A stretch of 34,006 bases of DNA from Gaetbulibacter saemankumensis DSM 17032 (GTDB lineage: Bacteria > Bacteroidota > Bacteroidia > Flavobacteriales > Flavobacteriaceae), in the NCBI RefSeq assembly GCF_000425645.1, contig NZ_AUDV01000009.1, positions 1 to 34,006 of the forward strand, read 5' to 3'. A program made the position numbers and the translations under genes. Under the pieces are notes generated by a model. The model had not been told where the DNA came from. It worked only from the letters and a program-made list of their open reading frames with translations, and did no database searches. Position 1 is the stretch's first letter. Each line of letters starts with the position of its first letter. Below are positions 16,648 through 24,966 of this stretch, piece after piece.

Positions 16648-17730
16648 TTACATTTTTTTATAAAGTTCTCTTAATTTTTTCGCGGTCATTTTTTGCTTCC
16701 ACCCCTTACCCAGTGCGTTCTCCCAAAGTGGCTCCAAACCTAAAGACACATTAATCATAGTATCTAATTCAATATCAGATAAGTCACGACAAATACCTTC
16801 TGGCAATTCGATATTATACTTTGATTTCATGGCTTTAAACATTTGTACTCCTTCCGGATAAAATTCTTCTAATTGATCGAAAACAATACAATTTCCTATG
16901 CCGTGCTTAACACCAAGCACATAAGCCAGTCCATAGCTCATAGCATGAGCCACACCTACTTGAGAATAAGCTATACTCATGCCTCCATGCCAAGAAGCCA
17001 TCATGAGTTTTTCCTGAGATTCAACATCAGATAGCGCTCCTTCTAAAAATATGCTTTTACATAGCTCGAAAGCCTTTTCGCCATAGCTCTTACTAAACTC
17101 ATTTAAATAAGTTCCCTCTAACGACTCCACACAATGAATATAACAATCCATACCTGTATAAAACCATTGTTCTTTAGGAACACCTTTTGTTAATTCTGAA
17201 TCAAGAACTACCTGATCGAAAGGTGTATAATCTGAATTAATTCCTAATTTTTTATCAGGTCCTGTTAACACCGTAGTTCTAGAAACTTCGGCACCAGTTC
17301 CAGAAATGGTAGGTATACCAACATGATAAATGGCAGGATTTTTAACTAAATCCCAACCTTGATATTCATGGCTCTCCCCTTCATTGGTTAACATAATTGA
17401 CACGGCCTTGGCTAAATCCAATAAGGTACCTCCTCCTATTCCGATAATTCCAGATGGACGCTCTTTGGTACTTAATATAATGTCTTCAACTAGTTCGTCT
17501 ACTTGCGAAGTCTTTGGTTCTTCAGCCGATGATATGTAAATAATTCTATCATCATACGATAATTCGATTCTAGAAATCAACCATATATTATTTTTAAAAA
17601 CATCGTCAATTAAATAAATAAACGGTGCTTTAGCATTTTTGCGCTTTGGGGCCAAAATGTCGTTTAACTGATTGAAACTACCTCTGCCAAAAACAACTCT
17701 TGGCACCATTGGAAAGTTTTTATATTTCAT
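16648..17730 (-). CDS. iron-type alcohol dehydrogenase, KdnB (Kdo 8-oxidase)-like
   Basis: The 360-residue protein has the group III alcohol dehydrogenase layout: NAD-binding GIGGGTLLDLAKA (97-109), SGTGAE, and metal ligands at Asp195, His199, His262 and His276. The start VPRVVFGRGSF and the SGTGAEVSRTTVLTG segment resemble KdnB of Shewanella, which oxidises C8 of Kdo before amination by KdnA. It lies two genes downstream of kdsB in the same direction, as in that pathway. A KdnA-type PLP aminotransferase is not in the window. The assignment as Kdo 8-oxidase is inferred from context and from remembered similarity; a general alcohol dehydrogenase is the alternative. Confidence 0.7.
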   Translation of the reverse strand: MKYKNFPMVPRVVFGRGSFNQLNDILAPKRKNAKAPFIYLIDDVFKNNIWLISRIELSYDDRIIYISSAEEPKTSQVDELVEDIILSTKERPSGIIGIGGGTLLDLAKAVSIMLTNEGESHEYQGWDLVKNPAIYHVGIPTISGTGAEVSRTTVLTGPDKKLGINSDYTPFDQVVLDSELTKGVPKEQWFYTGMDCYIHCVESLEGTYLNEFSKSYGEKAFELCKSIFLEGALSDVESQEKLMMASWHGGMSIAYSQVGVAHAMSYGLAYVLGVKHGIGNCIVFDQLEEFYPEGVQMFKAMKSKYNIELPEGICRDLSDIELDTMINVSLGLEPLWENALGKGWKQKMTAKKLRELYKKM

Positions 17731-17814
17731 TTAATATATTTCCTTTTAACATCTAAAATAGAAGTATTATACTTCTTATTTTTTCAATTTTTAATCGATT
17801 TTTACAATCAATCA

Positions 17815-18516
17815 TTATAATAAATCAATAACTTCTTTTAAGCTACTTATCGTTTTATATGTTTTACCGTTTGTTTCTTTTTCTGTAACCTGCTCATGCG
17901 CCCAGGTAGTATGAAAAGGAACATGAATGGCGTGCGCTCCAATATGCACTAATGGTAATACATCAGATTTTAAAGAATTCCCTATCATTAAAAACTGTGA
18001 TGGTTTAATGTCTAAATGATTCAATAAATTCGAGTAATTAGTCTCCTTCTTATCGCTCAATACCTCAATATGGTGAAAATACTTTGCCAATCCTGATTTC
18101 TCTAATTTTCGCTCTTGATCTAATAGATCTCCTTTAGTCGCTAAAATTAATCGGTATTTTTTTGACAATGATTCTAGAACTTCCTGAACACCATCTAACA
18201 ACTCAACCGGTTTATTTAGCATGTCCTTTCCTATTTCTAATATAGCCTCTATAGATTTTGCAGAAATATTATAATTAGATTGTTCCAGAGCACTTTCTAT
18301 CATAGATAACATAAAAGCTTTAACGCCATAACCATACAAAGGTAAATTATAAATTTCCTTCTTAAAGAGCTCCTGATCGATTGTGTTCAAAGTCTCATAA
18401 TCAGAGAGGAGTTTGCCAAAGGCAACTTCAGCTTCCCTAAAATAGGTTTCGTTCACCCATAAGGTATCATCGGCATCAAAACCAACAACTTTTATATTAT
18501 TATAATCTATTTCCAT
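17815..18516 (-). CDS. HAD-superfamily hydrolase
   Basis: The 233-residue protein has HAD motif I DADDT (Asp14 nucleophile, Asp16 acid), a helical C1 cap (about 25-100), motif II around ATKGD, and a C-terminal motif with IGNSLKSD. It overlaps the end of kdsB by 10 bp, so the two are translated together. It is longer than KdsC (about 170-180 residues, capless), so it is probably not the Kdo-8-phosphate phosphatase, although a role in Kdo or another sugar phosphate is suggested by position. YjjG-like nucleotide phosphatase activity is another option. Confidence 0.82.
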   Translation of the reverse strand: MEIDYNNIKVVGFDADDTLWVNETYFREAEVAFGKLLSDYETLNTIDQELFKKEIYNLPLYGYGVKAFMLSMIESALEQSNYNISAKSIEAILEIGKDMLNKPVELLDGVQEVLESLSKKYRLILATKGDLLDQERKLEKSGLAKYFHHIEVLSDKKETNYSNLLNHLDIKPSQFLMIGNSLKSDVLPLVHIGAHAIHVPFHTTWAHEQVTEKETNGKTYKTISSLKEVIDLL

Positions 18517-19235
18517 TCTCGTTTGGCTCGCTCTAAGTCCTCTGGCGTATCAATTTCAACCCCTAAAACATCTGTTTCTACCATTTTAATCCGTTTTCCA
18601 TATTCTAAATATCGAATACATTCAATCTTTTCCGACGCTTCCAAAGGCAGCATTGGTAATCGGTAAAAATCTAAAATAGCTTCTTTTCTAAAAGCATAAA
18701 CTCCTTTGTGTTTAAAATATTTTACACCTGCATTCTTATCTCTGGGATATGGAATAGGGCTACGCGAAAAATACAGTGCAAAATTTTCCCGATCCACAAT
18801 AACCTTAACCGTATTTGGGTTTTCTATCTCTTCTGAATCAGTAATATGTACCATTAACGATGCTAAATCGATATTTTTATCATAATCATCTTTAAAAACA
18901 TCTATTAATTTCGATAAGGATTCTTTATCTGTGAACGGCTCATCGCCCTGAACATTAATGACGATATCAATATCCATAAACTCCACGGCTTCAGCAATAC
19001 GATCACTTCCACAATCGTGTTCTTTTTGACTCATCATAACCTTACCGCCAATCTTCTCAATTTCTTTAAAGATTATTTCACTATCGGTTACAACATATAC
19101 TTCATCAAATAATTGTGTTGCTATAGTAGCCTCATAAGTTCTTACAATAACAGGTTTACCTCCCAAGTCCTGCATAAGTTTTCCTGGAAAGCGTGACGCA
19201 CTGTAACGTGCTGGAATCATTGAAATAATTTTCAT
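18507..19235 (-). CDS. kdsB: 3-deoxy-manno-octulosonate cytidylyltransferase
   Basis: KdsB couples Kdo (or, in some bacteria, 8-amino-Kdo) to CMP for transfer to lipid A. The 242-residue protein has the family signature [15 protein letters not shown] near its start, NVQGDEPF for metal and nucleotide binding, and [10 protein letters not shown] and [13 protein letters not shown] further on. Length is normal. It sits in a same-strand run with a HAD hydrolase (10-bp overlap) and a KdnB-like dehydrogenase downstream, which raises the possibility that its true substrate is the 8-amino sugar. A -7 box lies 17 nt upstream. Confidence 0.96.
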   Translation of the reverse strand: MKIISMIPARYSASRFPGKLMQDLGGKPVIVRTYEATIATQLFDEVYVVTDSEIIFKEIEKIGGKVMMSQKEHDCGSDRIAEAVEFMDIDIVINVQGDEPFTDKESLSKLIDVFKDDYDKNIDLASLMVHITDSEEIENPNTVKVIVDRENFALYFSRSPIPYPRDKNAGVKYFKHKGVYAFRKEAILDFYRLPMLPLEASEKIECIRYLEYGKRIKMVETDVLGVEIDTPEDLERAKREWK

Positions 19236-19252
19236 CTCTTAAAAATATGATT

Positions 19253-19260
19253 CAAAAATA
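19253..19260 (-). promoter_or_regulatory. candidate -7 box for kdsB
   Basis: On the minus strand TATTTTTG matches TAnnTTTG, 17 nt upstream of the kdsB ATG, in the 43-nt gap after the DUF4126 gene. It would allow kdsB to be expressed apart from the helicase. Confidence 0.4.
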
Positions 19261-19278
19261 TAATATTTATTAGAGGTT

Positions 19279-19845
19279 TCATGTCTTATTTGACCGAAAC
19301 TTTCTATAAAATTTATAAATAATTAATAGTATGAGCATTGTTAACACAAAAGCAATTACCGGCAAGAAAATCGACAAAATCGACAATACGAATGCCGAAA
19401 TAGTTTCCACTAACGATACCATCGGGTTAGTAACGCCACCCGTTACCCCTGTAGAAACTAATCGCGTAGTTGATGAACTACCCGAAACTGTTGTTGCCGT
19501 ACCTGCCCCAGCAATTATAGCTAATGCCCATGTTATGGCAGGACTTAAATCTGAAACCACAGAAAGCATAATCACCACCCCGGCAAAAGCTGCTAGAGGC
19601 ACCGAAATGCTGTCGAGCAAATTATCTAGGTATGGAATGAAATACGCAGATATTTCAACCATTGTAGCTACACTTAATATAATTAAAGCGATTTCACTGC
19701 CTAGCCATTCCCAAGAAGTATTTAATTCCCAAACTTCAAAATACGACGCTAAACTTAAAACCAACAAAGGTAAAAACACCCTGAATCCAACGGAAGCAGC
19801 CAGGCCTATACCTAGAAAAACACTTATTATACTTTGTGAGTCCAT
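19279..19845 (-). CDS. DUF4126-family membrane protein
   Basis: The 188-residue protein is almost entirely hydrophobic, with about five membrane segments (near 5-35, 50-75, 80-110, 105-120 and 145-182) and a basic C-terminal tail. GLAASVGFRVFLPLL at the start, the central SSTTRLVSTG, and GGVTNPMVSLVE are the marks of DUF4126. The function is unknown. It begins 3 nt after the helicase stop and is surely cotranscribed with it. A long ORF on the opposite strand (19331-19852) is a shadow. Confidence 0.82.
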   Translation of the reverse strand: MDSQSIISVFLGIGLAASVGFRVFLPLLVLSLASYFEVWELNTSWEWLGSEIALIILSVATMVEISAYFIPYLDNLLDSISVPLAAFAGVVIMLSVVSDLSPAITWALAIIAGAGTATTVSGSSSTTRLVSTGVTGGVTNPMVSLVETISAFVLSILSIFLPVIAFVLTMLILLIIYKFYRKFRSNKT

Positions 19846-19848
19846 GAA

Positions 19849-21279
19849 TTAAGATTCATTTTCGAAAAAATCGCTTTTAAAACCTATAAGATACAATTTT
19901 TCTTTTGCCCTTGTAACAGCTGTATAGAGCCAGCGTAAATATTCTTTATCGATCCCATTAGGTAAATAAGGCTGCTCTATAAAAACCGTATTCCACTGCC
20001 CTCCTTGTGATTTATGACAGGTAATAGCATATGAAAATTTAACCTGCAAAGCATTAAAATATTTATTAGCCTTAACCTTTAAGAACTTTTTATACTTAGC
20101 GGTTTCATTCTCATAATCTTTCATTACTTCCTGATAAAGCCTATTGGAATCCTCATACGATAACGATGGTGTTTCTGCCTCAATAGTATTTAATAGTAAT
20201 ACGGTTTCGAAAGGTGCCATCTTAGGATAATCGACCATCCTAATCTTTACTTCTGCAAATCGAAACCCATACAAATCTTCAATTCTGAAAATTTCTAAAA
20301 TCTCGATAATGTCTCCATTCGCAATAAAGCCTGCTTCGGTAGTTGGTTTTATCCAAAAATAATTATTCTTAACCACCATGAGATAATCACCTGCCGAAAG
20401 TTCACTCTCATTAAACAATATGCGTTCTCTTATGTTCTTATTGTATAAATTGGCGCGCTTATTGCTTCTAACTATAATAGCCGTTTCCTCATTACCAAGA
20501 TTGCTGTAAGCATCGTTAATGGCGTCCATGATTTCATAGCCATCGACTAATCTAATAATGTCTTTAAAGCCTGTTAAATCAAATTTAAAACTCTCATAAG
20601 TTTCATAGAATAAGGTTTCACGTAAAATTGTGGCATTGGCTAAAATCCCAGAATCCTTTTCTTGCCTGACAACTTCATCCATTTCCATCTTAATCACCTC
20701 CTTATTATAATTTAACTCCAGTGTCTTTTCATCAAGTGCAGGACTCAATTCTAATTTAACAGGAGGCAATTGTGCTGTATCACCAATTAATAATAATTTA
20801 CACTGATGTCCTGAGTACACATACTGCATTAAATCATCTAACAAAGACCCATTTTCAAACAATTTTGAATCACCCGGCGTATCAGGAATCATAGAGGCTT
20901 CATCTACAATAAAGATGGTGTTCTTATGTTTATTAGGCTGAAGCACAAAAGACACACCTCCGCCTTTGTCTTTCCTGGGAAAATATATCTTTTTATGAAT
21001 AGTAAATGCTTCTCGCCCTGAATAATTGGAAATTACTTTTGCTGCCCGACCCGTTGGTGCCATTAACACGGAACTTTTCTTTGCTTTCCATAAATTATTA
21101 ACAATAGTTCCTATAATTGATGTCTTTCCGGTACCAGCATAGCCCTTTAAAACATATAAAGTATTCGGGTTTTTGTTAAAAATAAATTCAGAAAGTTGTT
21201 GAAGAACAATATTTTGTTTTAAGGTGACTTGGAATGGAAATTGCTGTTTTATAAGTAAATAAAATTCTGATGAAGTCAT
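19849..21279 (-). CDS. RecD/Dda-like superfamily 1 ATP-dependent DNA helicase
   Basis: The 476-residue protein has the SF1B helicase motifs: Walker A GYAGTGKTS (46-54), Walker B IVDEASMI, motif III GDTAQLPPV, the UvrD-like C-terminal YAITCHKSQGGQW, and motif VI YTAVTRAKEKLYLIG. It is far shorter than RecD2 or the RecD of RecBCD and lacks their N-terminal region, so it is closer to Dda-type stand-alone helicases widespread in Bacteroidota. The likely role is in replication or repair, with 5'-3' movement inferred from the family. It leads a minus-strand run with DUF4126 and kdsB. Confidence 0.9.
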   Translation of the reverse strand: MTSSEFYLLIKQQFPFQVTLKQNIVLQQLSEFIFNKNPNTLYVLKGYAGTGKTSIIGTIVNNLWKAKKSSVLMAPTGRAAKVISNYSGREAFTIHKKIYFPRKDKGGGVSFVLQPNKHKNTIFIVDEASMIPDTPGDSKLFENGSLLDDLMQYVYSGHQCKLLLIGDTAQLPPVKLELSPALDEKTLELNYNKEVIKMEMDEVVRQEKDSGILANATILRETLFYETYESFKFDLTGFKDIIRLVDGYEIMDAINDAYSNLGNEETAIIVRSNKRANLYNKNIRERILFNESELSAGDYLMVVKNNYFWIKPTTEAGFIANGDIIEILEIFRIEDLYGFRFAEVKIRMVDYPKMAPFETVLLLNTIEAETPSLSYEDSNRLYQEVMKDYENETAKYKKFLKVKANKYFNALQVKFSYAITCHKSQGGQWNTVFIEQPYLPNGIDKEYLRWLYTAVTRAKEKLYLIGFKSDFFENES

Positions 21280-21306
21280 TTAAGGGCTTAGAATATTTAA
21301 ATTATT

Positions 21307-21314
21307 CAAAGATA
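21307..21314 (-). promoter_or_regulatory. candidate -7 box for the helicase gene
   Basis: On the minus strand TATCTTTG matches TAnnTTTG, 27 nt before the helicase ATG. It is back-to-back with a similar plus-strand box at 21361-21368. Confidence 0.45.
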
Positions 21315-21360
21315 GAAATGATTTTATTCTTAATAGGTTTTAACGATTAAAAAAAAATTG

Positions 21361-21368
21361 TAGATTTG
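21361..21368 (+). promoter_or_regulatory. candidate -7 box for the membrane protein-DUF3822-rsmD genes
   Basis: TAGATTTG matches TAnnTTTG, 34 nt before the ATG at 21403. No well-spaced -33 TTG is seen. Confidence 0.45.
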
Positions 21369-21402
21369 CGAAAGACCTTTAATAAAATTTAATTAATACG
21401 AT

Positions 21403-22140
21403 ATGTTGAAATTTGTTCTTATTGCTGTTGCAGTAATTGTCCTTGCTTTTGTGTTTATAAAAGTAATTGATAAGTATTTACCAATAAAACTTAAGCCCGT
21501 TGTAAACCTTGCTCTTTGGGTATTAATTGGTTTCCTTGGTTATCAGACTTATATGTCTATTTATACACCAATTTTATTCAATAAAGAAAAGAACAAACGA
21601 TACGCCAAGGTTATTGAAAACCTTAAAGACATAAGAGATTCTGAATTAGCGTTTAAACAAGTTACTGGCAAATTCACCGATAACTTTGACAATCTAATAA
21701 AATTCATAGACACTGCTGAGTACACCATAACACAACGTCGTGATAGTAGTGTTTTAGACAAAGAGCAAACAAAACTTTTTGGTGTAGATATGTATAAAGA
21801 TATTGTTGTAATTGATACTTTAGGATATGTACCTGTTAAAGATTCATTATTTAAAACTTCTAATCGCTACAAGACGATGATGAATGTGCCTGTTGGTGAG
21901 CCTGGAGCAAAATTTAAATTACAAGCTGGTTTTATAGAACAAAACAAAATAAATATTCCTGTTTTTGAAGCCTCTGTTAGTAAAGATGTGATTCTTTTCG
22001 ACCAAGACAGAGACTTAGTAATTCAAGAAAAACAAGTGGTTTCTGTAGATGGAGTAAACGGAGCTGAACTAAAAGTAGGATCTATGGAAGAAGTTAAAAC
22101 CATTGGTAACTGGCCAAAAACATATGGTGATAACGAGTAA
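21403..22140 (+). CDS. uncharacterised membrane protein with a pseudopilin-like segment
   Basis: I do not recognise a named family. The 245-residue protein has two membrane segments at the N-terminus (about 2-22 and 32-52), separated by a short basic loop. A region follows (about 62-110) with KVIENLKDIRDSELAFKQV then TGKFTDNFDNLIKFI, which reads like the helix and GKYP-type turn of pseudopilins. The rest, about 110-245, is a soluble, strand-rich, presumably periplasmic domain. The next gene, a DUF3822 protein, overlaps its end by 17 nt, and rsmD follows with a 1-nt overlap, so the three are one unit. The pseudopilin likeness is my inference from pattern only. Confidence 0.65.
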   Translation: MLKFVLIAVAVIVLAFVFIKVIDKYLPIKLKPVVNLALWVLIGFLGYQTYMSIYTPILFNKEKNKRYAKVIENLKDIRDSELAFKQVTGKFTDNFDNLIKFIDTAEYTITQRRDSSVLDKEQTKLFGVDMYKDIVVIDTLGYVPVKDSLFKTSNRYKTMMNVPVGEPGAKFKLQAGFIEQNKINIPVFEASVSKDVILFDQDRDLVIQEKQVVSVDGVNGAELKVGSMEEVKTIGNWPKTYGDNE

Positions 22141-22945
22141 TTCGACACATACAACATTAAATAAGCAATTGTCCATTCAAATTAGTTTGAGTGGACTTTC
22201 TTTTTGTATTCTACAGGATAATTCAATACTCCATTTAAAAGAAATAGATTTTGAACGAAAACTAAATCCGATAGAACTTTTAGCCGAACTAAATAACGTT
22301 TTTGAAACAGAAGCGCCTTTAATAGATAGTGCCTTTAAAGAGGTCGTATTAATTCATGATAATGAATTGGCCACTGTAATTCCGAAACCGTTATTTAATG
22401 AGGAATATATGGCAGATTATTTAAAGTTCAATTCGAAAATCTTAAAGTCTGATTTCATCGCTTATGACGATATATTAGTTAATGACAGTGTTGTGGTTTA
22501 TGTGCCTTACATAAATATCAACAATTATATCTACGACAAGTTTGGCACCTTTACTTATAAACATATCTCAAGTGTTTTAATACAGGAAGTTCTCAGTATT
22601 GAGAAAAATGTATCCCAAGAATCTAACGTTTACATTAATTTAAATAAAGGACATTTTGAAGTTCTAGTTATAAAGGATTCAAAATTACAATTCTACAATT
22701 CTTTTGAATATAAATCGAAAGAAGATTTTATTTATTACACCCTATTTACAGCGGAGCAACTTAATTTAAACCCTGAAACATTAAAATTGTTTTTTATTGG
22801 TAACGTTTCTAAAGATGACGATATTTATAATATTACATATAAATATATACGTCACGTAGACTTCTGTAATTTCTCAAAAAACTATCAGTTTTTAAACAAG
22901 CAAGCTCCTTTACATTCACATTTCACTCTTATCAACAGTTTTTAA
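22124..22945 (+). CDS. DUF3822-family protein, possible degenerate actin-like (PilM-like) fold
   Basis: The protein has 273 residues from the ATG at 22124; a TTG at 22103 would add seven. It matches the general form of the DUF3822 family of Bacteroidota, cytosolic and without membrane segments. Two beta-hairpin-like segments, KQLSIQISLSGLSFCILQ near the start and VYINLNKGHFEVLVIKDSK in the second half, fall where the two nucleotide-binding hairpins of actin/PilM/FtsA folds occur, but the Gly- and Asp-rich phosphate motifs are poor. This fold idea is my inference. It overlaps the preceding membrane-protein gene by 17 nt and rsmD by 1 nt, so translational coupling is likely. Confidence 0.72.
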   Translation: MVITSNSTHTTLNKQLSIQISLSGLSFCILQDNSILHLKEIDFERKLNPIELLAELNNVFETEAPLIDSAFKEVVLIHDNELATVIPKPLFNEEYMADYLKFNSKILKSDFIAYDDILVNDSVVVYVPYININNYIYDKFGTFTYKHISSVLIQEVLSIEKNVSQESNVYINLNKGHFEVLVIKDSKLQFYNSFEYKSKEDFIYYTLFTAEQLNLNPETLKLFFIGNVSKDDDIYNITYKYIRHVDFCNFSKNYQFLNKQAPLHSHFTLINSF

Positions 22946-23487
22946 TGCGCATTATCTCAGGAATTCATAAAGGAAGAAAAATTATAGCACCAAAAAAATT
23001 ACCGGTACGCCCTACCACCGATATGGCTAAAGAATCTCTTTTTAATATTTTAGGGAATCATTTTTATTTTGATGATATTTCAGTTTTAGATTTATTTTCA
23101 GGAAGTGGAAATATAAGTTACGAATTTGCATCACGAGGAACAACCGACATTATTTCTGTCGATCAAGATTTTGGTTGCATCAAGTTTATCAACCAAACAG
23201 CACAAACGTTTAAAATGCCCATTCAAACTATTAAAAGTGACGTTTTTAAATTTTTAGAAAAAACTAATATCCAATCTACCATTATATTTGCCGATCCGCC
23301 TTACATCTTTTCAATAGAGGAGTTTTCAAGAATTCCTGAACTTGTTTTTAAGAACAATCTTTTACAGGAAGAAGGTGTACTCATTGTTGAACATTCCAAA
23401 CACATGAACTTATCGGAGCTAGATTACTTCAGTTATTCTAAAAGTTACGGCGGTAGTACTTTTAGTTTTTTTGAGGCTCAATTATAA
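22945..23487 (+). CDS. rsmD: 16S rRNA (guanine966-N2)-methyltransferase
   Basis: RsmD methylates N2 of G966 in 16S rRNA during 30S assembly. The 180-residue protein starts MRIISGIHKGRKI, followed by the RPTTDMAKESLFNIL signature. The SAM-binding motif is LDLFSGSGNISYE, and the catalytic motif is ADPPY. Length is normal. Its ATG overlaps the stop of the DUF3822 gene (TAATG), so it is probably translated by coupling. Confidence 0.94.
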   Translation: MRIISGIHKGRKIIAPKKLPVRPTTDMAKESLFNILGNHFYFDDISVLDLFSGSGNISYEFASRGTTDIISVDQDFGCIKFINQTAQTFKMPIQTIKSDVFKFLEKTNIQSTIIFADPPYIFSIEEFSRIPELVFKNNLLQEEGVLIVEHSKHMNLSELDYFSYSKSYGGSTFSFFEAQL

Positions 23488-23536
23488 ATACTACTTTTCT
23501 TTCTTAATAACTTTTTTTTCAGTAAATTAGAACTTG

Positions 23537-23544
23537 TAGTTTTG
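23537..23544 (+). promoter_or_regulatory. candidate -7 box before the SnoaL-like lipoprotein gene
   Basis: TAGTTTTG matches TAnnTTTG, about 87 nt before the ATG at 23632. There is no well-spaced -33 element. Confidence 0.35.
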
Positions 23545-23631
23545 CTTTGCCTCAACTCTTACATAACATAATCATTATTAAAACTATTGTTTATGGTTAA
23601 TTATGCTAATAACCAATTAATAATCATAAAC

Positions 23632-24150
23632 ATGAAAAATTTCTTATTATCAGTACTGGCTTTAATTTTAATTACGGCTTGTCAACAACCTAAACAACGC
23701 TATTTTTTCGATTCACCTGAAATTCAAACTTTAAAAGCTGGAATTAAAGCTTATGAAGATCAAGACTGGACAAGTTGGAAAGCTAATTTTGCAGATACTG
23801 CGAAAATCCATCATAACACAGTTAAAGGTATTTCTGTGGATGAGAATTTAAAAAATCTACAAGGTATGATTTCTAATTTTTCAGATTACGGTTTTGAAGA
23901 CAAAGGTGCCTTTACAGAAATGGTAATTGATAAAGACGAAGAAACCTGGGTTAATTACTGGGGAATATGGAAAGGACATTTATCAGAAAATAATAAAGAA
24001 ATTGTGATTCCTGTTCATTTAACAGCTCAATTTATTGATGGCAAAATAGTTCAGGAATATGTGTATTATGATTCATCGAAACTAGTCGCTGAACTTCAAT
24101 CGATAGCCGATGAAAAGGCAGATATGTCTATGATGGAATTAGAAGAATGA
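23632..24150 (+). CDS. SnoaL/NTF2-like lipoprotein
   Basis: From the ATG at 23632 the protein has 172 residues and starts with a lipoprotein signal whose lipobox ends at Cys17 (LITAC). An upstream TTG at 23587 would add 15 residues before the signal and is unlikely. The mature part has the NTF2-fold pattern: a helix with KAYEDQDW, a FADTAKIHHN segment, then strands such as WVNYWGIWKGHL and VHLTAQFIDGKIVQEYVYYD. Such proteins are often isomerases or small-ligand binders, but most Bacteroidota examples have no known role. It is 15 nt ahead of another exported-protein gene. Confidence 0.78.
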   Translation: MKNFLLSVLALILITACQQPKQRYFFDSPEIQTLKAGIKAYEDQDWTSWKANFADTAKIHHNTVKGISVDENLKNLQGMISNFSDYGFEDKGAFTEMVIDKDEETWVNYWGIWKGHLSENNKEIVIPVHLTAQFIDGKIVQEYVYYDSSKLVAELQSIADEKADMSMMELEE

Positions 24151-24165
24151 TAAAAATCAATCTCC

Positions 24166-24912
24166 ATGAAAACGATTAGCTTTGCTTTACTTGTTGCTAC
24201 CATGCTACTTTCACCAATACATCTTCTGTATTCACAGCAAATGTATCAGGTGCACCAAGACAATGTAAAACCTGCGAAGGTTTTTGAATACGAAATGGTC
24301 GCCAGAGATTTTATTGAAGCTTGTATTACCCATAACCCGCCTACAAAATGGATTACAGCCGTTATTGACGATTTCCGGTATCTTTATATAAGTCCGATGG
24401 ATAATTATGCAGAATTAGACAAGCGTCCATTTAAAGATATGGCCGATACTATGGGAGATGAATTTGGGACTTTATTCAATCGGTTTGATGCTTGCTACGA
24501 TGCGCACACATCTTATGTTATTACCTTACTTGAAGACTTAACGTATATGCCACAAGGTATTAGTCAAACCCAAGAAGGCAAGAATAATCGTAAATTTATT
24601 TTTCTGTATTACAGTCCTGATAACGGCAAAGCTTTACATGAGGCTATGAAAAAAATCAAAGAAGTGTTTGCCAGTAAAGGTTCTAATGAATATTATCGTG
24701 TTTACAGAAGTGGGTTTGGAACTCCGGAAAACTACTTATTTATTGCTATTTCCTATAAAGATCAAATTGAAAATGTTGTTAAATCTAGGGCTAATCAACA
24801 ATTATTGGGACAGTCTGGACTCGAAGCCTTTTCACAAGTATTAAAACATATTCTAAGATATGAAGAATACAATGCAGAGATGCGTCCCGACCTAGCATTC
24901 ACCCCACGATAA
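24166..24912 (+). CDS. exported protein of unknown function, possible tandem dimeric alpha/beta-barrel
   Basis: The 248-residue protein has a signal peptide ending near YSQ (residue 24) and no lipobox, so it is periplasmic or secreted. I do not recognise a family by name. The two halves look alike in outline: residues about 36-125 and about 140-235 each hold a helix followed by strand pairs. The second contains KFIFLYYSPDNGKALHEAM, a long helix, then EYYRVYRSGFG and NYLFIAISYKD, like proteins of the antibiotic-biosynthesis-monooxygenase fold. This fold guess is inference. It follows the SnoaL-like gene closely and probably shares its transcript; a strong terminator follows. Confidence 0.68.
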   Translation: MKTISFALLVATMLLSPIHLLYSQQMYQVHQDNVKPAKVFEYEMVARDFIEACITHNPPTKWITAVIDDFRYLYISPMDNYAELDKRPFKDMADTMGDEFGTLFNRFDACYDAHTSYVITLLEDLTYMPQGISQTQEGKNNRKFIFLYYSPDNGKALHEAMKKIKEVFASKGSNEYYRVYRSGFGTPENYLFIAISYKDQIENVVKSRANQQLLGQSGLEAFSQVLKHILRYEEYNAEMRPDLAFTPR

Positions 24913-24930
24913 TAACCATTACAATACATA

Positions 24931-24959
24931 AAAACCCCACTTAAACAAAGTGGGGTTTT
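24931..24959. terminator. bidirectional terminator between the exported-protein gene and rnpB
   Basis: AAAACCCCACTT and AAGTGGGGTTTT form a 12-bp stem with a 5-nt loop. Read on the plus strand it ends the exported-protein gene, and read on the minus strand it lies just past the 3' end of RNase P RNA, with a T-run on each side. Confidence 0.9.
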
Positions 24960-24966
24960 ATATATA

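Noticed and set aside
17761-17775. Palindrome GAAGTATTATACTTC as a terminator between the HAD and dehydrogenase genes
   Set aside because: The loop is a single base and the T-run on the coding (minus) side is poor, so it could not end the transcript convincingly.
17815-18516. HAD hydrolase as KdsC (Kdo-8-phosphate phosphatase)
   Set aside because: KdsC is smaller and lacks a cap; this protein has a C1 cap and about 233 residues.
19331-19852. Plus-strand ORF of 173 codons opposite the DUF4126 gene
   Set aside because: The minus frame gives a coherent multi-span membrane protein with DUF4126 motifs and fits the operon; the plus frame gives a low-complexity sequence with no family features.
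22103-22123. TTG start for the DUF3822 gene
   Set aside because: An ATG 21 nt later gives a normal N-terminus; the added seven residues are not supported.
23587-23631. TTG start for the SnoaL-like lipoprotein
   Set aside because: It would place 15 polar residues before the lipoprotein signal and move the lipobox cysteine to residue 32.
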